Below are positions 24,081-37,480 of a stretch of 64,000 nucleotides of DNA, piece by piece. Location of the stretch: contig OU015530.1 of NCBI GenBank assembly GCA_907165065.1, forward strand, positions 49,682,465-49,746,464, written 5' to 3'. The stretch comes from Caprimulgus europaeus. Lineage: Eukaryota; Chordata; Aves; Caprimulgiformes; Caprimulgidae. Position 1 is the first letter of the stretch; every line of letters starts with the position of its first letter. The notes below the pieces were generated by a model. The model did no database searches and was not told where the DNA came from. It was given only the letters and a program-made list of their open reading frames with translations. The translations under genes were made by a program, and so were the position numbers.

Positions 24081-27000
24081 CGGGTACAACTTCCAGATCA
24101 GGAAAATGCAAGGTCTTCAACTGATGGAAGCTAGAACATTACGTTAGGGAAATACCATCTTACAGCTTTGGACTAAATGAGGACAAATTAGTAAAAGGAT
24201 CGTTTTTCAGCATTCTTCAGTTCTCTGGATATTTTATATGCTTTTTTTCTTGAGAATGGACCACTGAGACTCGAGCTTGGAAAACTTTATTATTATTTTA
24301 AAAACTTTCCCAGCTTTCTGAAGGGAAGAGGTTCCCTCCACACACACCTGCATTCAGCATGTGCTTTGCTGGTAAACCTCAAGTAACACAAACTTGTTTT
24401 CCATCTCCCCATCTTTTTGGCTTCCCGGACATGCTGGTTTGGGTTTTCTTACTATGATGCTCCCTTGGGCTCTTTCTGTTAGGCTGAGGCTTCTTGGAAG
24501 ATGATTTGAGGTTGGGATAGGCATATCCTTAAGCAAGAGCTAAAAAGCAGTTAAACTAGCTCAAGTAGCAAAGACCAAGAGGGATAACTCTAGAGGGGTC
24601 ATCTCTGAGGAAAGACTTTCTTCAACAGCCAAGGTGCTTTTGTCTTAGGGCAAAGGAGAAACATCCAGCATGGTCTGGCTTTCCCCCACCTGGCCCAGCC
24701 AAAGACAGAATAAAAACATCTCAACCTATAGAGTTTTTTGTCTGCAGAGAGTGTTTGGTTATGCTTTGAGTTTCTATTTAGGTAACAAAGATGTTACCAT
24801 CTTTTTATCATTGAAAAGATAATGAGGAAGCAAATTAAGTGTAAACCAACAAGATGAGACTGAGTCAGAAGATGGTCTAAAGCAAGAGCGAAGCAGACTG
24901 TTTTCACTGCAGGGATGAGTTACTCGATGTCCAGTTAGAAAGATACTGCCTTTTCTACTGCTAAGGAAGACTTTAAAGGAGAGAGAGATATAATATTAAT
25001 GTATCATATCTTATACATTATGTTTTTCTATATATGTATAACACAAGTGCTGGCTACCATCCACTGCTGCTTTTATAGCATAGCTGGGAAAGAACAAAGC
25101 ACAACAATCCACACAAAAATTATTCCCTGGCATGACTAAAGCTATTTTAAAACATGTATTACATCTCTTGGTATTTACTGAATTGTATGAAGGTACCAAA
25201 CAGGCAGCCTAAAGATTGCTTGTGCATATTTCCTCTTTTTTCCTGTCTAGAGATAATACATATAGGAAATATCAGATCTCTGCTTATTTGAGGAACATGG
25301 TCAAGAAACTTAACATTAAAAAAAATAATAATGACAACATGATTTAAAGAATTCTAGACATGCTTAATGATATGGTGGAAAGACTAACCTGAGTTAGTTT
25401 TTCTGAAGTCTTTCAATGTCCTTTGGGTTATGTTGACAAAGATGATTCATATACCCTACTAAAAATAATTTGAAATGGAAGGTGGGTGTTTGCTTTTCTT
25501 CCTGTCCTACAGAGATTATTGTAGAGGATGGCACAGTAGCTGTCATGACAGAGAACTAAATGCTAGGGGCAGGTAAAATGGCTTGATTTAGTCCATCATT
25601 TCAAGTGAAGTGATTACAAACTGTTCAGAATTTTTTTTTTTTTTTACCTTCCCATTATATTTATATCTATATATAAATATCCTAGAGCCTCTACTTATAA
25701 CAGTGCTTTCTTAATGGTTCCAGGAGAGAGGGTTCCTGCTCTTTGTCGTTTCCATAGCTCACTGGCTAAACACAGACACCTTCAGGGGTTGCAGGCTGGC
25801 AGACTCACCAGCACTTATATGAAGTGGAAGACTTATGCAAGCTTGATTTTTGAGAACATACAAATAAGGACAGCTGCAGCTACTGACACTGCAAAAAGTG
25901 CCTCAGTGTGCATGCTGAATATTGTCACTGGGATGGGAGGAAGATTGCTGGCATCCTTTTATAGAGTTGCTGTTTGGTATGGAAAGGTTGAAAGGGAGAA
26001 ATACTATGCACAAGGGCTTTGGATAATACAAAACAATTTGCATCTGGGCTTGTCAGTGCTGCATTTCCAGCTCTGCAGAGGTTCTGTACATCCATCCTGA
26101 GCTGTTATCACTGCTAATGATGAAGATGACCCCATTTCTCTCTAGCGATGGAAGGTCCTTCGGTGATTCTCCTTCTCACTGATGAAAAGCAGAGTGAGGA
26201 CCTGACTCTGAAATGTTACCTGGTGGGGTAGGACTGAACAACAGATACTTATGCCAGCTTTGACAGGATCCCAAGAGGACACATAGTCCAGTATGGTATA
26301 AATATCTAAACTGATAGCTAAAAATAGTGTCACTTCTGTATATGGTCTAGAAAAAAGGGCTAGACCTTTGAATAAATAAAACTGTAATTTCCAGAGACAG
26401 AAAATGGGACAGATTAGCAAGATCTGGCATTTTTATGCCACTTTTAAATTTTTATATGTTTTTCAGACCACTGTTTTTTTATCCTCTGTAAATATGAATT
26501 GCATCTGAATTTTCTAACCCAGACATTTTACTTAGTTAAAATGAGACTAAACCTGACTGGTAAATTCATACTTCATTTTTGTTTATTTTTCCATCCAAGA
26601 GAACTGTGACTATGAGTAGGGTCATCCTACCTTCTGGAGAAATTATTCAGTGGAAACAGCAGGTGTACACCTAACATTTTTCTAAAATTAATTAAACTAT
26701 CAAACAAGATAAAACCATAATTCAGGTATATTGTTGTTGTGTTAGAGATAAATAGTAGATTTGTTTCATTTGTAATTTTATCAAGATAAAGGAAAAGCTA
26801 AAGCAGTCTTTTTTCTTTAATTATTACTACAGTGTACTATTATTTTTCAGGTTTCAAAGATATATCAAGTCTCTTATAAAACAGGAAAAAAAAGCTAGTC
26901 TCTTGCTGAAGTAACAGCAAAGTACAATACAGAAACTGGGACTTATAGGGGACATCGAGGGGGAGATATACGAGAAGGATATATTCAGATGACCATGACA

Positions 27001-30000
27001 TTTTTAAACATCTTTTCTTTCTATTGTTTCTTGCACATGAGATAGAAAGACAGCATCATCTTTTGGGGAAGATTGCTATAATAAGGAAAGTGTCTGGGAG
27101 CAGAAGTAGGATGTTGTGCAGATACTGTGGAAGGAACCTGTGAGAAAACATAGTGAGGGCAAAGAGGCAGCTTTCAGCGGCAAGGTAGGGAGGAAGGGAG
27201 TAGTCACAAAGGTCCACAATAGGAACAAGCACTGATAAAATTCATTTTGCTGTACTGTGATTCTGAGTCATCTCTTTCAGCAGTAAAATTTGGGAGGGTA
27301 GGAGGAGGGGGAGATGATTCTGTGAATCTGGGAGATTGTTCACTGAAAATCTCCTGTGTTGATGAATTCTCCTCATTATCCTGCATACACATCTTAATTT
27401 TACAGACAGCATAAGACATGGTAACAACATGACCCCTAGGGTCTACTGAATAGCAACAAATAAAAGTTCAGACCTTAAACCTCATATAGTACTGTAAGAA
27501 AACCAAAGCAAGAGATTAGAAAATAATAAATTTTAAATAGTGGTTATATTATCCTAAAAAACTGAACCATGTTACAAAAAAAAGTCTGTGTCATTTTCAA
27601 ATCCTAAATTCAAAATGTAGGTGTTAAGTCTGAGAATCAGTTATTTACAGAATTTATGGTTTGATGAGTTTTAAGTGAACAATGAATGTTTTGTCCCTAT
27701 ATATGTTCTTGTGCATTTAAGTAACAGCTAGAATTCCCACTGGCACTCAGACCCTTTATAAAGATACCTTTCAGGCCTCTTTGTAGTGCTTGGGTGATAT
27801 GACCCATTAAGCTGTTTTTCAGTAGCGGTGAATATGCTTATCTTCCAGGGCTGTTTCAATAGATATTTAGATTTTTATTCATTACTAGTGATATTCAAAT
27901 GTGCAAATCAATCCATCACATATCATCATTTAAAGAGACTCCTGTTTTGGGGTACATCCGACTTTTTTACCCTCAAATGGCATGTCATCAAGGGCACTTA
28001 TTTTTAGAAGGTGCTTAGCCCAACGTAAGAAAATCAGCACCTTTTGTAGTAGGTTTATTTTTTTTTTTGAGCACACAGAATTATTCTGAAGAACAGTTTT
28101 GAAGACTAGACTGAAAGATTATCTTTTGACTATTAAAGCAATTAAAACAATTAAAACCCAGGAATATGCTTGCTTTTGTTTGCTACAGTAATTTTCCAGC
28201 TTACCAGTGGAACTGTATGAATAGTGAATGCTTTAATTTATGCTCATGACTGCTAAAAGTATATACGGTTTTACAGAACAATGTTTGGTATCAATATTGT
28301 ATGCCTTTTCACTTTCTGTTAGGGAATGGATAATTTAGGTCTAACTTGAAAGAGCACTTGGCTCCAATGATTCTGATAATGGAAATGTATGAGAATTCTG
28401 TTTAAATACAAATCTAATCAGGATATCGCTGGTTGCCCAAGTGGAATTCAGAGCGCTCTAATACTTTGATCTATGAAGGTCTTTTCTAACAGGAAGGGAA
28501 ATTAGTCTTGGTTGCTAAACAAACCAAGTTTGCTTTCTTTTATTTTCCTTTGCCTCTGACGTTTGTTTCTGTTTGAAGATCTCTCCAATTTTATTCATTT
28601 TGGTTTCCTCTCTTTGTTTTCACTTCAAATACCCTCTTTTCCGATTCTTCTATGAGATTCCTCTCATCCTTTCTTTCCACAGCAGTGACCTGCTACTGCT
28701 GTGTCACTCCTGTCTTGCAAAAAACTCAGCAGCAACATTATTTTAGAATAATAGAAGGCAGTTGCTTTTTTGTAATTTAAAAATTGAGCCTGTTCAAATT
28801 GTGCAAGAAGTGCAGTCTCAGCAGTATTGGGTCTGGCCACTTGTTAGATTATTATCTGATATTTTTTTTTTGTCTGGGAGAGGACCAGAATGCCTGATCC
28901 ACAGCTCACCAGAACTGTTTACTTCCAAATTCAGGACATCCATAAGGAAATAAACTCTGATTTCTTGACAGTCTGTTCTTTGGTTTGCATTGGTTCTATG
29001 TGACTAACATGTGCCTGTGTTATACCTTAGAAGTCTTTGCTCATCATTGTTTCTTTTGTCACAGGGTTCATCACATCACACTTCAACTAAAATACCCTAC
29101 ATCTGTTAATGACATCTTTTACTTGATGCCTGTATCACTTTAGTGACAAAAAGGCCTTACACTTATGCTAGCAATTCCCATTTATGGGAAGAGAAGGATA
29201 ATTCAATGCCTGTGATACTTTCCATTATTCAGAATGACATAAAATTAGTTCCCTGATCTATTGCAGCCTTTCAGTGCAACTTGCTCTCTTTGACTCAAAT
29301 GTACAAGGCCTCAATTTTGCCAGAGTCCCTGTGTCTTCTACTTACTCTTGACTGACAACTTCTTATCAACCTAGACTTTCTGATGGATATTCGATAAAAG
29401 GGAAGAACCAAGACAGAACTGCAAGTGAGAGCGGGTATTTCCTTGCCTTCTGTGTCGGGGGTCTATCTATATTGACAACCCACTGCTAAGTTAGATGTAG
29501 TCAGAATAAGCTAAAGGGGGCTTGAGGGGCTTCAGTGGAATTCAGGTCATTTGATTCTCATCTTATACTGTATATACATTATTTTATTATTATTATTACA
29601 TTGTAAATAACTACTATGCCACCTTCTTTCCTTCTCTTCTGCCTGCTGTACTGATACAGTTTGTGGAGTTTTCCAGTGAACCAAATTGGAGAATTTAGCT
29701 TTATGTGGAAATGTCAGTTTTATTTGCAAGGCTTCAAATCTTCCATGTAGCTATTCCACATCAGTCTAGTGGCACCAGATTACATTCTTGCCATATAGAT
29801 ACATTCTAAATTGGAAGATAAGAGAATTGTAACTCTTTCATACACAGTTTGAATTTTGCAGTTCCTTGCTCTACATATTTTTCTTTTCACTTTACACCAA
29901 GATTTCCCAGTTCCTCAGCCAGCTAAAACAGATGAATATCAAGGACGTGTACTAATGGAGACAAGTGAGATCTTAAACCTTGATTTTTCTTCTTCTTTTC

Positions 30001-31090
30001 CTTGTTATCACTTGTGCCTCATAGTTATGCTGTATTACTGTCATTACCGGCAGACTTCTAGTTCAGTCTACCTGAGCTGTTGTGGACAAGCTTTTTTTTG
30101 GTATAAGGTTTATGGTATAGTTTGACTAGTGCCTTTTTTAATGTCTGTGTCAACAGGGCCTTAATCACACCGAAATCGCTGGATCTCTTAGATTTACCAG
30201 GAGTTCTCCAAGGAAATCAGAATTGCAAAGGCTGAAGAAAGCTCCAGAGGCTTTCCAACTTAATTAGGAGTGAACTCCTTCCCTGTAAATGAAGTGGTTC
30301 TTTAAAATGACTTGGAGTCTCCATTGGCATCTTCTGACAGTGCTATGATGAAGTACAAAATATTATTAGAATTATGTTCCCCTCTTGTGACACTCTCTCA
30401 CATATGTCTTATTGAAATATCCATATTTTTGAGTACACATAGCATTATTTTTCTTGTACTGAAATAGAGTGGAAAAAAATTGATAAAACAGGTTTTAAAA
30501 CTGCAAAATAACAGGTCTCTGTAGCATTACAGTCTGGACTTTTCTATTTTTAAATACAACATTGTGAAAGTGAAACAACCACTGATAGAACAGCTCTTTA
30601 ATGAACAGATGAGATAAAATTATTTATACCAGACAGGCCTATAAAGTATGACTGTCTTGCTATATTGCGCACCTAAATGACACTGCTGTAAAAAGCAAAT
30701 TGTACATTCTAATATTTACTATTTTATTAAATACCTTTATCTGCAAAGAAGATGTGATTTTCCACTCTGGTCAGGTATTCTCAAGTGCTCACAAAATTCT
30801 TAAAATGATATTTTCCTTCTGGGTAATTGAGCAACACCAAATTTGAAGTAATGACAGATAAATTTGAGACAAGCACAAGACAAGCAGTTCATAGTCTTCA
30901 AAATTTGCTCTAAAACCTCTTATTTATGGCTGATTTCTCTATCATTCTTCCTCCCATGTCATTTAACAAGCAAAATATTGCCTAACCTTCTATTTATATG
31001 TCATAAATCACACACAGTAGCAACAAAACACAGTTTTTCTGCTTAATTCAAAATGGGCCAGAGTCTGCTTATGTCTCACCAGAGTAAGCA
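24081..31090. other. Unique AT-rich noncoding DNA, no gene seen
   Basis: About 7 kb without a recognised transposon, RNA or coding exon. It contains a 15-T tract at 25631-25645 followed by an imperfect AT palindrome at 25657-25680, and a short ATT run at 29585-29598. The 128-codon open frame at 25714-26100 starts within AT-rich DNA and has no recognisable domain; I regard it as chance. Confidence 0.6.
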
Positions 31091-31144
31091 TGAAATAGCT
31101 GTATAACATTGCTGAAATAGCTGTACAATGTTGCTGAAATAGCT
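31091..31144. repeat. 22-bp tandem repeat, about 2.5 copies
   Basis: Two adjacent 22-bp units (31091-31112 and 31113-31134) differ at three positions and are followed by the first 10 bp of a third. Each unit begins TGAAATAGCTGTA. This is a small local tandem duplication. Confidence 0.93.
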
Positions 31145-34100
31145 AGGATTCATACTGATATCAAGGCCTTTGCTTCTAGTACATTACTTCCTGTTTGGAG
31201 AAACATTAAAATGTCAAAGGTTTTGTACATTAATCAAATCATCATAGTAAAGTTTGGTAAATATTTTAGATAGAAGTTTTGCTCTGAGGAAGGAAAAGGC
31301 CAACAAAAATTTATCTGAAGGATCTTGTAACGCAGCTGATGAATCTACAGAAGACGGATATGGGGCCTGACTATTTTTATTTTCCTGGAGCTACTCCTGA
31401 TGTTTGGGCTAGTGCAATTGGGAGGAATCAGTCCTGAAGATTTTTTTTTTTTTTTCCTATGCTTTCCTTCATTTATTTCAACAATAGGAGAGAAGCTCAA
31501 GAAAAGAGAGAACATGCAAATTGCTGTTATTGGGTGGTGTTAACTGAGGGCACTGATCATTTTGTGGGGTAGATCATTATTTAGTTTTATAATTAATTCC
31601 TTTTACATTGAAGGCTTTTCTGAATATTCTAGGTTCTATCTAGCAGTGCCATCATAGATATTTTAATTTGTTGCATAATTCAGTGATGTCCAGCTGCAAA
31701 AATCAAGGAGCCATCCCAAATTTGGCCCCAATGTGTTACCATGGATGTTCTGCAGTCGAGCTAGTGATCTGCCAATGAGTCTTTTCCAACCATTGATTCT
31801 TTTCTTGAATCAAAGCTGTTTGGAAACTAACATTAAACATGGGTTTAAGTGCAAAATATAAAGGAATCTTATGGTCTGCTTCTGAAATAACATCAGATTG
31901 TACGTGAGGCTCATCTGTTCCCTCAATGCTGTTGTGCAGAGAAGGAGAAATTACTTGCTTATTTCAGAGCATGGATGTTTTAATAAAAAAAGAAGAATGA
32001 AACAGAGTGAGTTTAACCATTATTGCTTTGATTGCTGCTGGCTCATTAGCATTGGCCACGCTCCTTCAGATTAGCAGTAATTAAACTGTGAAATCAGACC
32101 GATTGCCTTAAGCTGAGACACCATACCAGGCTGTCAAGAGAAATCACAGGGGATAAATCAAGGGCCCTGTGCATCTCGGATCACCCTTGGCATGGGTGAG
32201 AGTGTGAGAAGTGGAATAATGAGGACATTCAGTTTTTTGTATCTGGTGAACTCTCAGCAGACAAGCTTTGGAAGCGTTGTCATGACAATGACAACAGCAA
32301 GGATAAACTCTTACTCCCACTAGCTGTGGTTAATGAAGACGATAATGAAAAATTATGCCAACATTACTGCAATTTTTTTATACCGACTGGCACTTGTAAC
32401 CTTACGCCTAATGACACAACACAATAGTGACAGTAATTGTGCATTGATAAATGGGGTAAAGATGCTGAAGAAATGTCTGACTCAAAGATATACAAGTTTA
32501 GTTAGCTGAGTAATTTCTTCCAATAAGCATTTGCTTTGTTCTTTGAACTCTCACTAGGTGGTTTTGGACTGTGCATGCCAAAAAACATCTCTAATCACTT
32601 TTCATTGTTTACTAAAGAATAGGCCCAGCAATTAAAGCAAAGAGCCCCTGTGTTTTATTTCTTCTAAGCAGAACAAACGCGATCAAGATAAATAACAGTA
32701 ATAAAACAACAATACTTTTTACAAATTCTGAATGGGTTTACGAATTCAATGTTTGTTTAACTGCTGGTTTCTGAGACATCCACTTTGTCCTGCTCAAAAT
32801 GTAGAGCTTTGGTGGCTAAATCTCCAATTACATGTCTCACCCCCCCACTGCCCCTGCCTAAATGCCACCATTTGTTCAGATTGCATTAGTGCTTACGTAA
32901 GTGTCTTTTTCAACCACAGCTCCTAAAGCATTACACATGGAGAAGGATTTATTTATAGATAGACAGACAGATAAACTGAGGCTGTGTAAAAAACTTTCTT
33001 CTGTCCTAACCCAGGCATGGGCTCCCATTTACTTTCTTGCATTAGACCTGTGATCAGTCATGGTGAACCAGTTCAGGGTGCTAATTGGGCAAAAATGGTG
33101 TTCACTTCATATTTTTTATAGTCTTTTGCCAGTTCAACTCCTTGATGAAGATAAGAGCCAATGGGGGGGCAAGAAAAGCAGCAAGAGCACGTAGGCAGAA
33201 GTGGCAGTGAGAGCCAGCCTAACCAAAAACTCAAGCCCCACCTTGAAGCACGAAGGGCATGTGTGACTTCAGGGAGGGATCTGCACTTGAAATTCTCGCT
33301 GCCTTCCAGTTAAGCACTGTGGGACCATAATCCTCAAGAGGCTTATGGAAGCTCTTCAAAAAGTGCTCATAGCAAGAACAGTAGCAATCACCAGTGCTTT
33401 TGCAAACACATCTCTTGGTGATTCCCAAAGGGCCGCACGGTATGTCAGGAATCCCTCCTGCTCCTCTGGCCACCCACTTCCCACTGCTGAAAGGTTGATG
33501 TTGTTTCAACAAGCAAGTGTGATATGGACAATACAGAATAGCAAACTCTTTCAGTTTATGTAGTGGATTTCCAACTCTGCTGAAATCCAACATCCACACC
33601 CCCACTTTAGAAGCCACAGCACTTGGCTTTAAAGAATAGCCCAATTGAATGTGTGAGTATGCTGCAGCACAATAACCTCTCTGGGATTAGACAAATAAAT
33701 GCAAATGAATCGTTTAATGCAAACAAATCACTTAAAGGAGTAAGTGTTGTTTTATTTACTCCAAAACTACCTAAAAGAATGGCTCTTTTGATAGCTTTAG
33801 TAAAGTGTTTGGGTTTTTTCCTGTGTAAAGTTCTACTGTTGTTCACCAATGGCCTCATTCCATCAAAGCTTTAGAAATCTAGATTGTCGGATGTGGGATT
33901 TTTTTGTTCAAGCGGTGTTTGTTTTGGTTTGTTTGTTTTTAAGGAAAAAAAAGATTAATCACAGAGCATTTGGAGGTGTATCAGATATATGAGGGTTTCT
34001 CCTTGTCTAAGTGGTATTTGTCTCTTCAGTTCTTGAAAGGCAGTATTAAGACGGTATGGTAGTGTTTGTGATTCATGGTTGCAATTCTCTTTTTATTGCT

Positions 34101-37019
34101 GAACACCAGCAGTGAATAGAAGCTGCAGAAGGACACATTTCCAATTACTCTATCTGAGAGTTCTCCATTGCTTCTTAACAGAGACTTCTCTATCTCTGAA
34201 AGCGAGTGTAACACAAAAGTTTATTAAAAACAAACAAACAAAAAAGATACATGTGTATAGACACATACACCAGAGAAAGGTTTCTTTGCTCTTTTGGCTA
34301 TGAGCAAAAAGTCTTAGAGTTGACTCGGCTGCTTTGTTGCCACTCTACTAGCTAGATGAATAACAATGATTTAACCATGAGAGAAAAGTATTACATGAAA
34401 CAGTGTCCAAAGAATGCTGAATGTCGTTTGGGAAGAGATGACACAACTCCTGAATCCTAAGTGGTGGTGTCCTTACACAGCATGACAGAAAAGTCTTATC
34501 AAAGCAAAACCATAATTCCCTCAGCATGCAATATGAGGGACAAGGTAGGTTCAAGTAGGAAATGGAGAGATTCATTTTTGCTTCCTGAAGGGGAACTTTT
34601 TCCTGGATTATGGTTTTTAGTCCTTGGTGAGTTTGTGCCCTTTTTCTGTAGTAGGATGGGCCAAAGTCTGTTACCTGTGCAGATGCAGAGCTTGATGCAG
34701 CTCAAATGGAATTTTTGACCCATCAACAGTTACTTGACTATTTCTTCACATAATAGTGGAGGGATGGGGAGAGAGAACAAAAGCCTCAATTACATTATCC
34801 TTGAGTATATTTAACTTATATCAGCACCAATTTTGAGAAATATTTTTTTAAAGTGTGACAGGAAAAAACATCAAAATACTCCATCTAAACGTTAACACAG
34901 GGCACAGCTCCCAAACTGAGAGAGAAATCAGTGCTGAGAAGAAGTCTGGAATAAAGGATCAAAAGCAGACACACTCTGAAGAGAGGAGGATAACAGTACA
35001 GAGCACCATGCACCGAGTGATTTTGTTTTAAAGCATTTTAAAAGAAAACTCCATTTATTTTAGAGACTGACAGAAGTTTATATATTCATGAATGAGTTCT
35101 TTATGTATTTAAGAGGGATGACAGCAGACAAAGGGAATATTTGATGAATGTTCATGCAAGATTCTGAAAGTCAGAGATCACTGAGAGAGGACAGAAGTTT
35201 TTGGCTTTTTCTTACAAATAGCTGCGTCTGTTTGGGACTTTGTGTTTCCATTCTGTGTGCGGAAATTGTCATAGACCCAGAAAAGGTGTCTGGGATCTGA
35301 GTGAAGAACTTAAAAAATATAAAAGCTTTAGGAAAGCTATGGCTCACATCCTTTCATAACTTCCTTTTCATCTTGCCCTGTAATGGAGGACCCTGATTAC
35401 AATTAGCAGCTAGCAGAGACAGGACAGCTGTAAAGAAACAAGCCTGTGACTTGAATTCATTGGGAGAACAAGTGGGAGAGAAAGCTTGTGGTAGTTTTGA
35501 TACATTTTTGTTTTCCTATCTTTTGTTTTTAAGGCTTTTGATGGAGATATTTCTTTCAATTCTGCCCTGTATCAGGGTCAAGAAAAAAGGACTGGACACT
35601 TGTTCTTCAAGTGCTTCACTTTGCAGACTGATATCTCAGCAGCTTGAAAGGGCTGTGTGAGATATGGGTCCACATTTTAGTTTGCCCTTCTGGCCAGGGG
35701 AAGTAACTTTGGCAGAAGAATGGGAAAAATAACTGAGAGCCGTAACATCTAAACCACCTCAGCAAAATTTGATGAAGTTCATCTGTTACAACCCATCTTT
35801 TCGGCTAAATCAGCAAATCTTGAGGTTTAGGATAAAAAGTTTTTAATTCTTTGTGATGGAGTTTAGCTTGCAGAGGAACAAGAGACTGTACAGCAAACAC
35901 TGCAGGTAGATTTTTAACATGATGACCAATATTACAAGGTATTTGGATCTTCTGGTGGGCAAAGTAATTATTTCTTGTTTTAAAACATTCCTTATGACTT
36001 CACACATACAGAAGACAGAGCTACTGGTGAATGGATTATGTTAACGAACCATCATGCCGCTGGTGGGAGCAGGTTACCAGACTTTAGGTAGCAGGTGTAA
36101 AGACCTCTGGATCTCTACTGTAACCTAAGAACCAAAGGTTGTAGCTGAAGAGCAGCAAGAGGATTTTTGGTGTTTTGCTGAAAAAGGAGCAACCAGGTGA
36201 CACAAATCAGTGATTATTCTACACCACACCAGTTCAGAATCACTAACAAGCAAACAGATAATATTCTTGGCTGAACTGATGTCATCAGGCTTTATGCCAG
36301 ATTAAGTAACATTCGCCCATGCCAGAGTTTTACTGCATCTGCTGCAGTTTCCACACAGGCCTTTTCTTCTGACCCACTTTCTGTTCTCACGATGTAATCA
36401 CTAGAGTCACTGCACAAGGATGTTCTTGCCCCTCTTTCAATGCAAGTTCAATCCAAATCACTCTGCATAGTGCTACAGCATCCCCTGGATGTTACACTGC
36501 ATTTTTCAGTAATCTGGATAGGTGCTTTTTCTACCCAGTGCAGGAAAGCATCAGTCTTTCTTTGTCTTTTTCTGGGATAGCAAGAGTAGTTGCACAACAA
36601 TGTGTGGGATGCCTCTGAAATGAGAAAGATATTATCATGGTCTTCTGCTTCGCTTCTACCTTCTGTAGTGCGGACCTGTGCCTGTTAAGAGGGCAGATAG
36701 CCTTTGTGTCCCTTTGTGAGCCAGGACAGTGGAGGGTAGGCAGAAGTCAGAGTGCAGGTAAGGCACTGAGGTTGTAAAAGGCTTCATGTAAGCTACACGT
36801 GGAGGAGGAGCTATATCAGCAAGCTCCTACCAGTATCCAAACTGGAAATCAGGAATATACTAACATCCTGTACCTTAGGCCTCAGCTGAGAGCATGAAAT
36901 AACCCTAAGCTCCTCTGTGCTTGTCCATGGTGTGTCAAGGGGAGGGATGGCAGTAGAAGAGGACACATATCCTGTACACAGTGTCCTAGGGCTTGAAAAA
37001 ATGATCTGATCCTCGCTAA
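31145..37019. other. Unique noncoding DNA, includes conserved-element-like stretch
   Basis: No supported gene. The interval includes 15 T at 31441-31455 and a short GATA/GACA repeat at 32955-32973. It also holds a CAAA run at 34226-34246. The segment 32020-32480 is free of repeats and rich in homeodomain-type cores; see findings. The 137-codon minus-strand open frame at 33231-33644 overlaps open frames on the other strand and shows no recognisable domain. Confidence 0.55.
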
Positions 37020-37480
37020 CTTTATTAGTCAGAGATCACGGGGCTGAGGAACCTCCCCCACGGCTGCTGTAACCTCCTCAGCTACAGAGCGTGACCGTTG
37101 CTTTGGCAAAAGAAGACCCGTGCTCCTGCTGCTTCAGACAAGGTAGTTCAGGGCTGCTCTGATGGTGCTGAGATGCTGTTGCCAGCATGGCAGCACCTCG
37201 TCTCAGACACAGCGGGCAGAAAGAGCTGGGAGCCACTCAAAACAGCTCATGGCTGGCACCCGGTAATCTGCAGGGAGGGCAAGTGGTGGCCAAGCTGGCA
37301 GGCAGTCGAGGATGTCAGCACCATGCCCGAGGCTCGTGCCACTGTGTAAAACCCTCCTGCAGATTCGCACATTTGGCACTGGCTGTGCAGAGTGCGACTG
37401 TGTTACCAGAGCCACGAGCTGTGTCTGGCCTCGTCCCATATCAGGCTGCTTGCCCACTGTCAGTGCTGACTTTGGACATA
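37020..37480. other. GC-rich pocket, not a full CpG island
   Basis: By eye the GC content rises to somewhat above 55% in an otherwise AT-rich region, and several CpG dinucleotides occur. CpG frequency is still well below the number expected from base composition, so it does not meet the usual CpG-island criteria. Open frames overlap here in four frames (37098-37535) because AT-rich stop codons are scarce. None has a recognisable product. Confidence 0.5.

Noticed and set aside
25714-26100. 128-codon open frame, plus strand
   Set aside because: Length compatible with chance, no recognisable motif, and no splice acceptor that would define an exon.
33231-33644. 137-codon open frame, minus strand
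   Set aside because: Scattered cysteines hint at a domain, but there is no regular spacing and no recognisable family, and plus-strand open frames overlap it.
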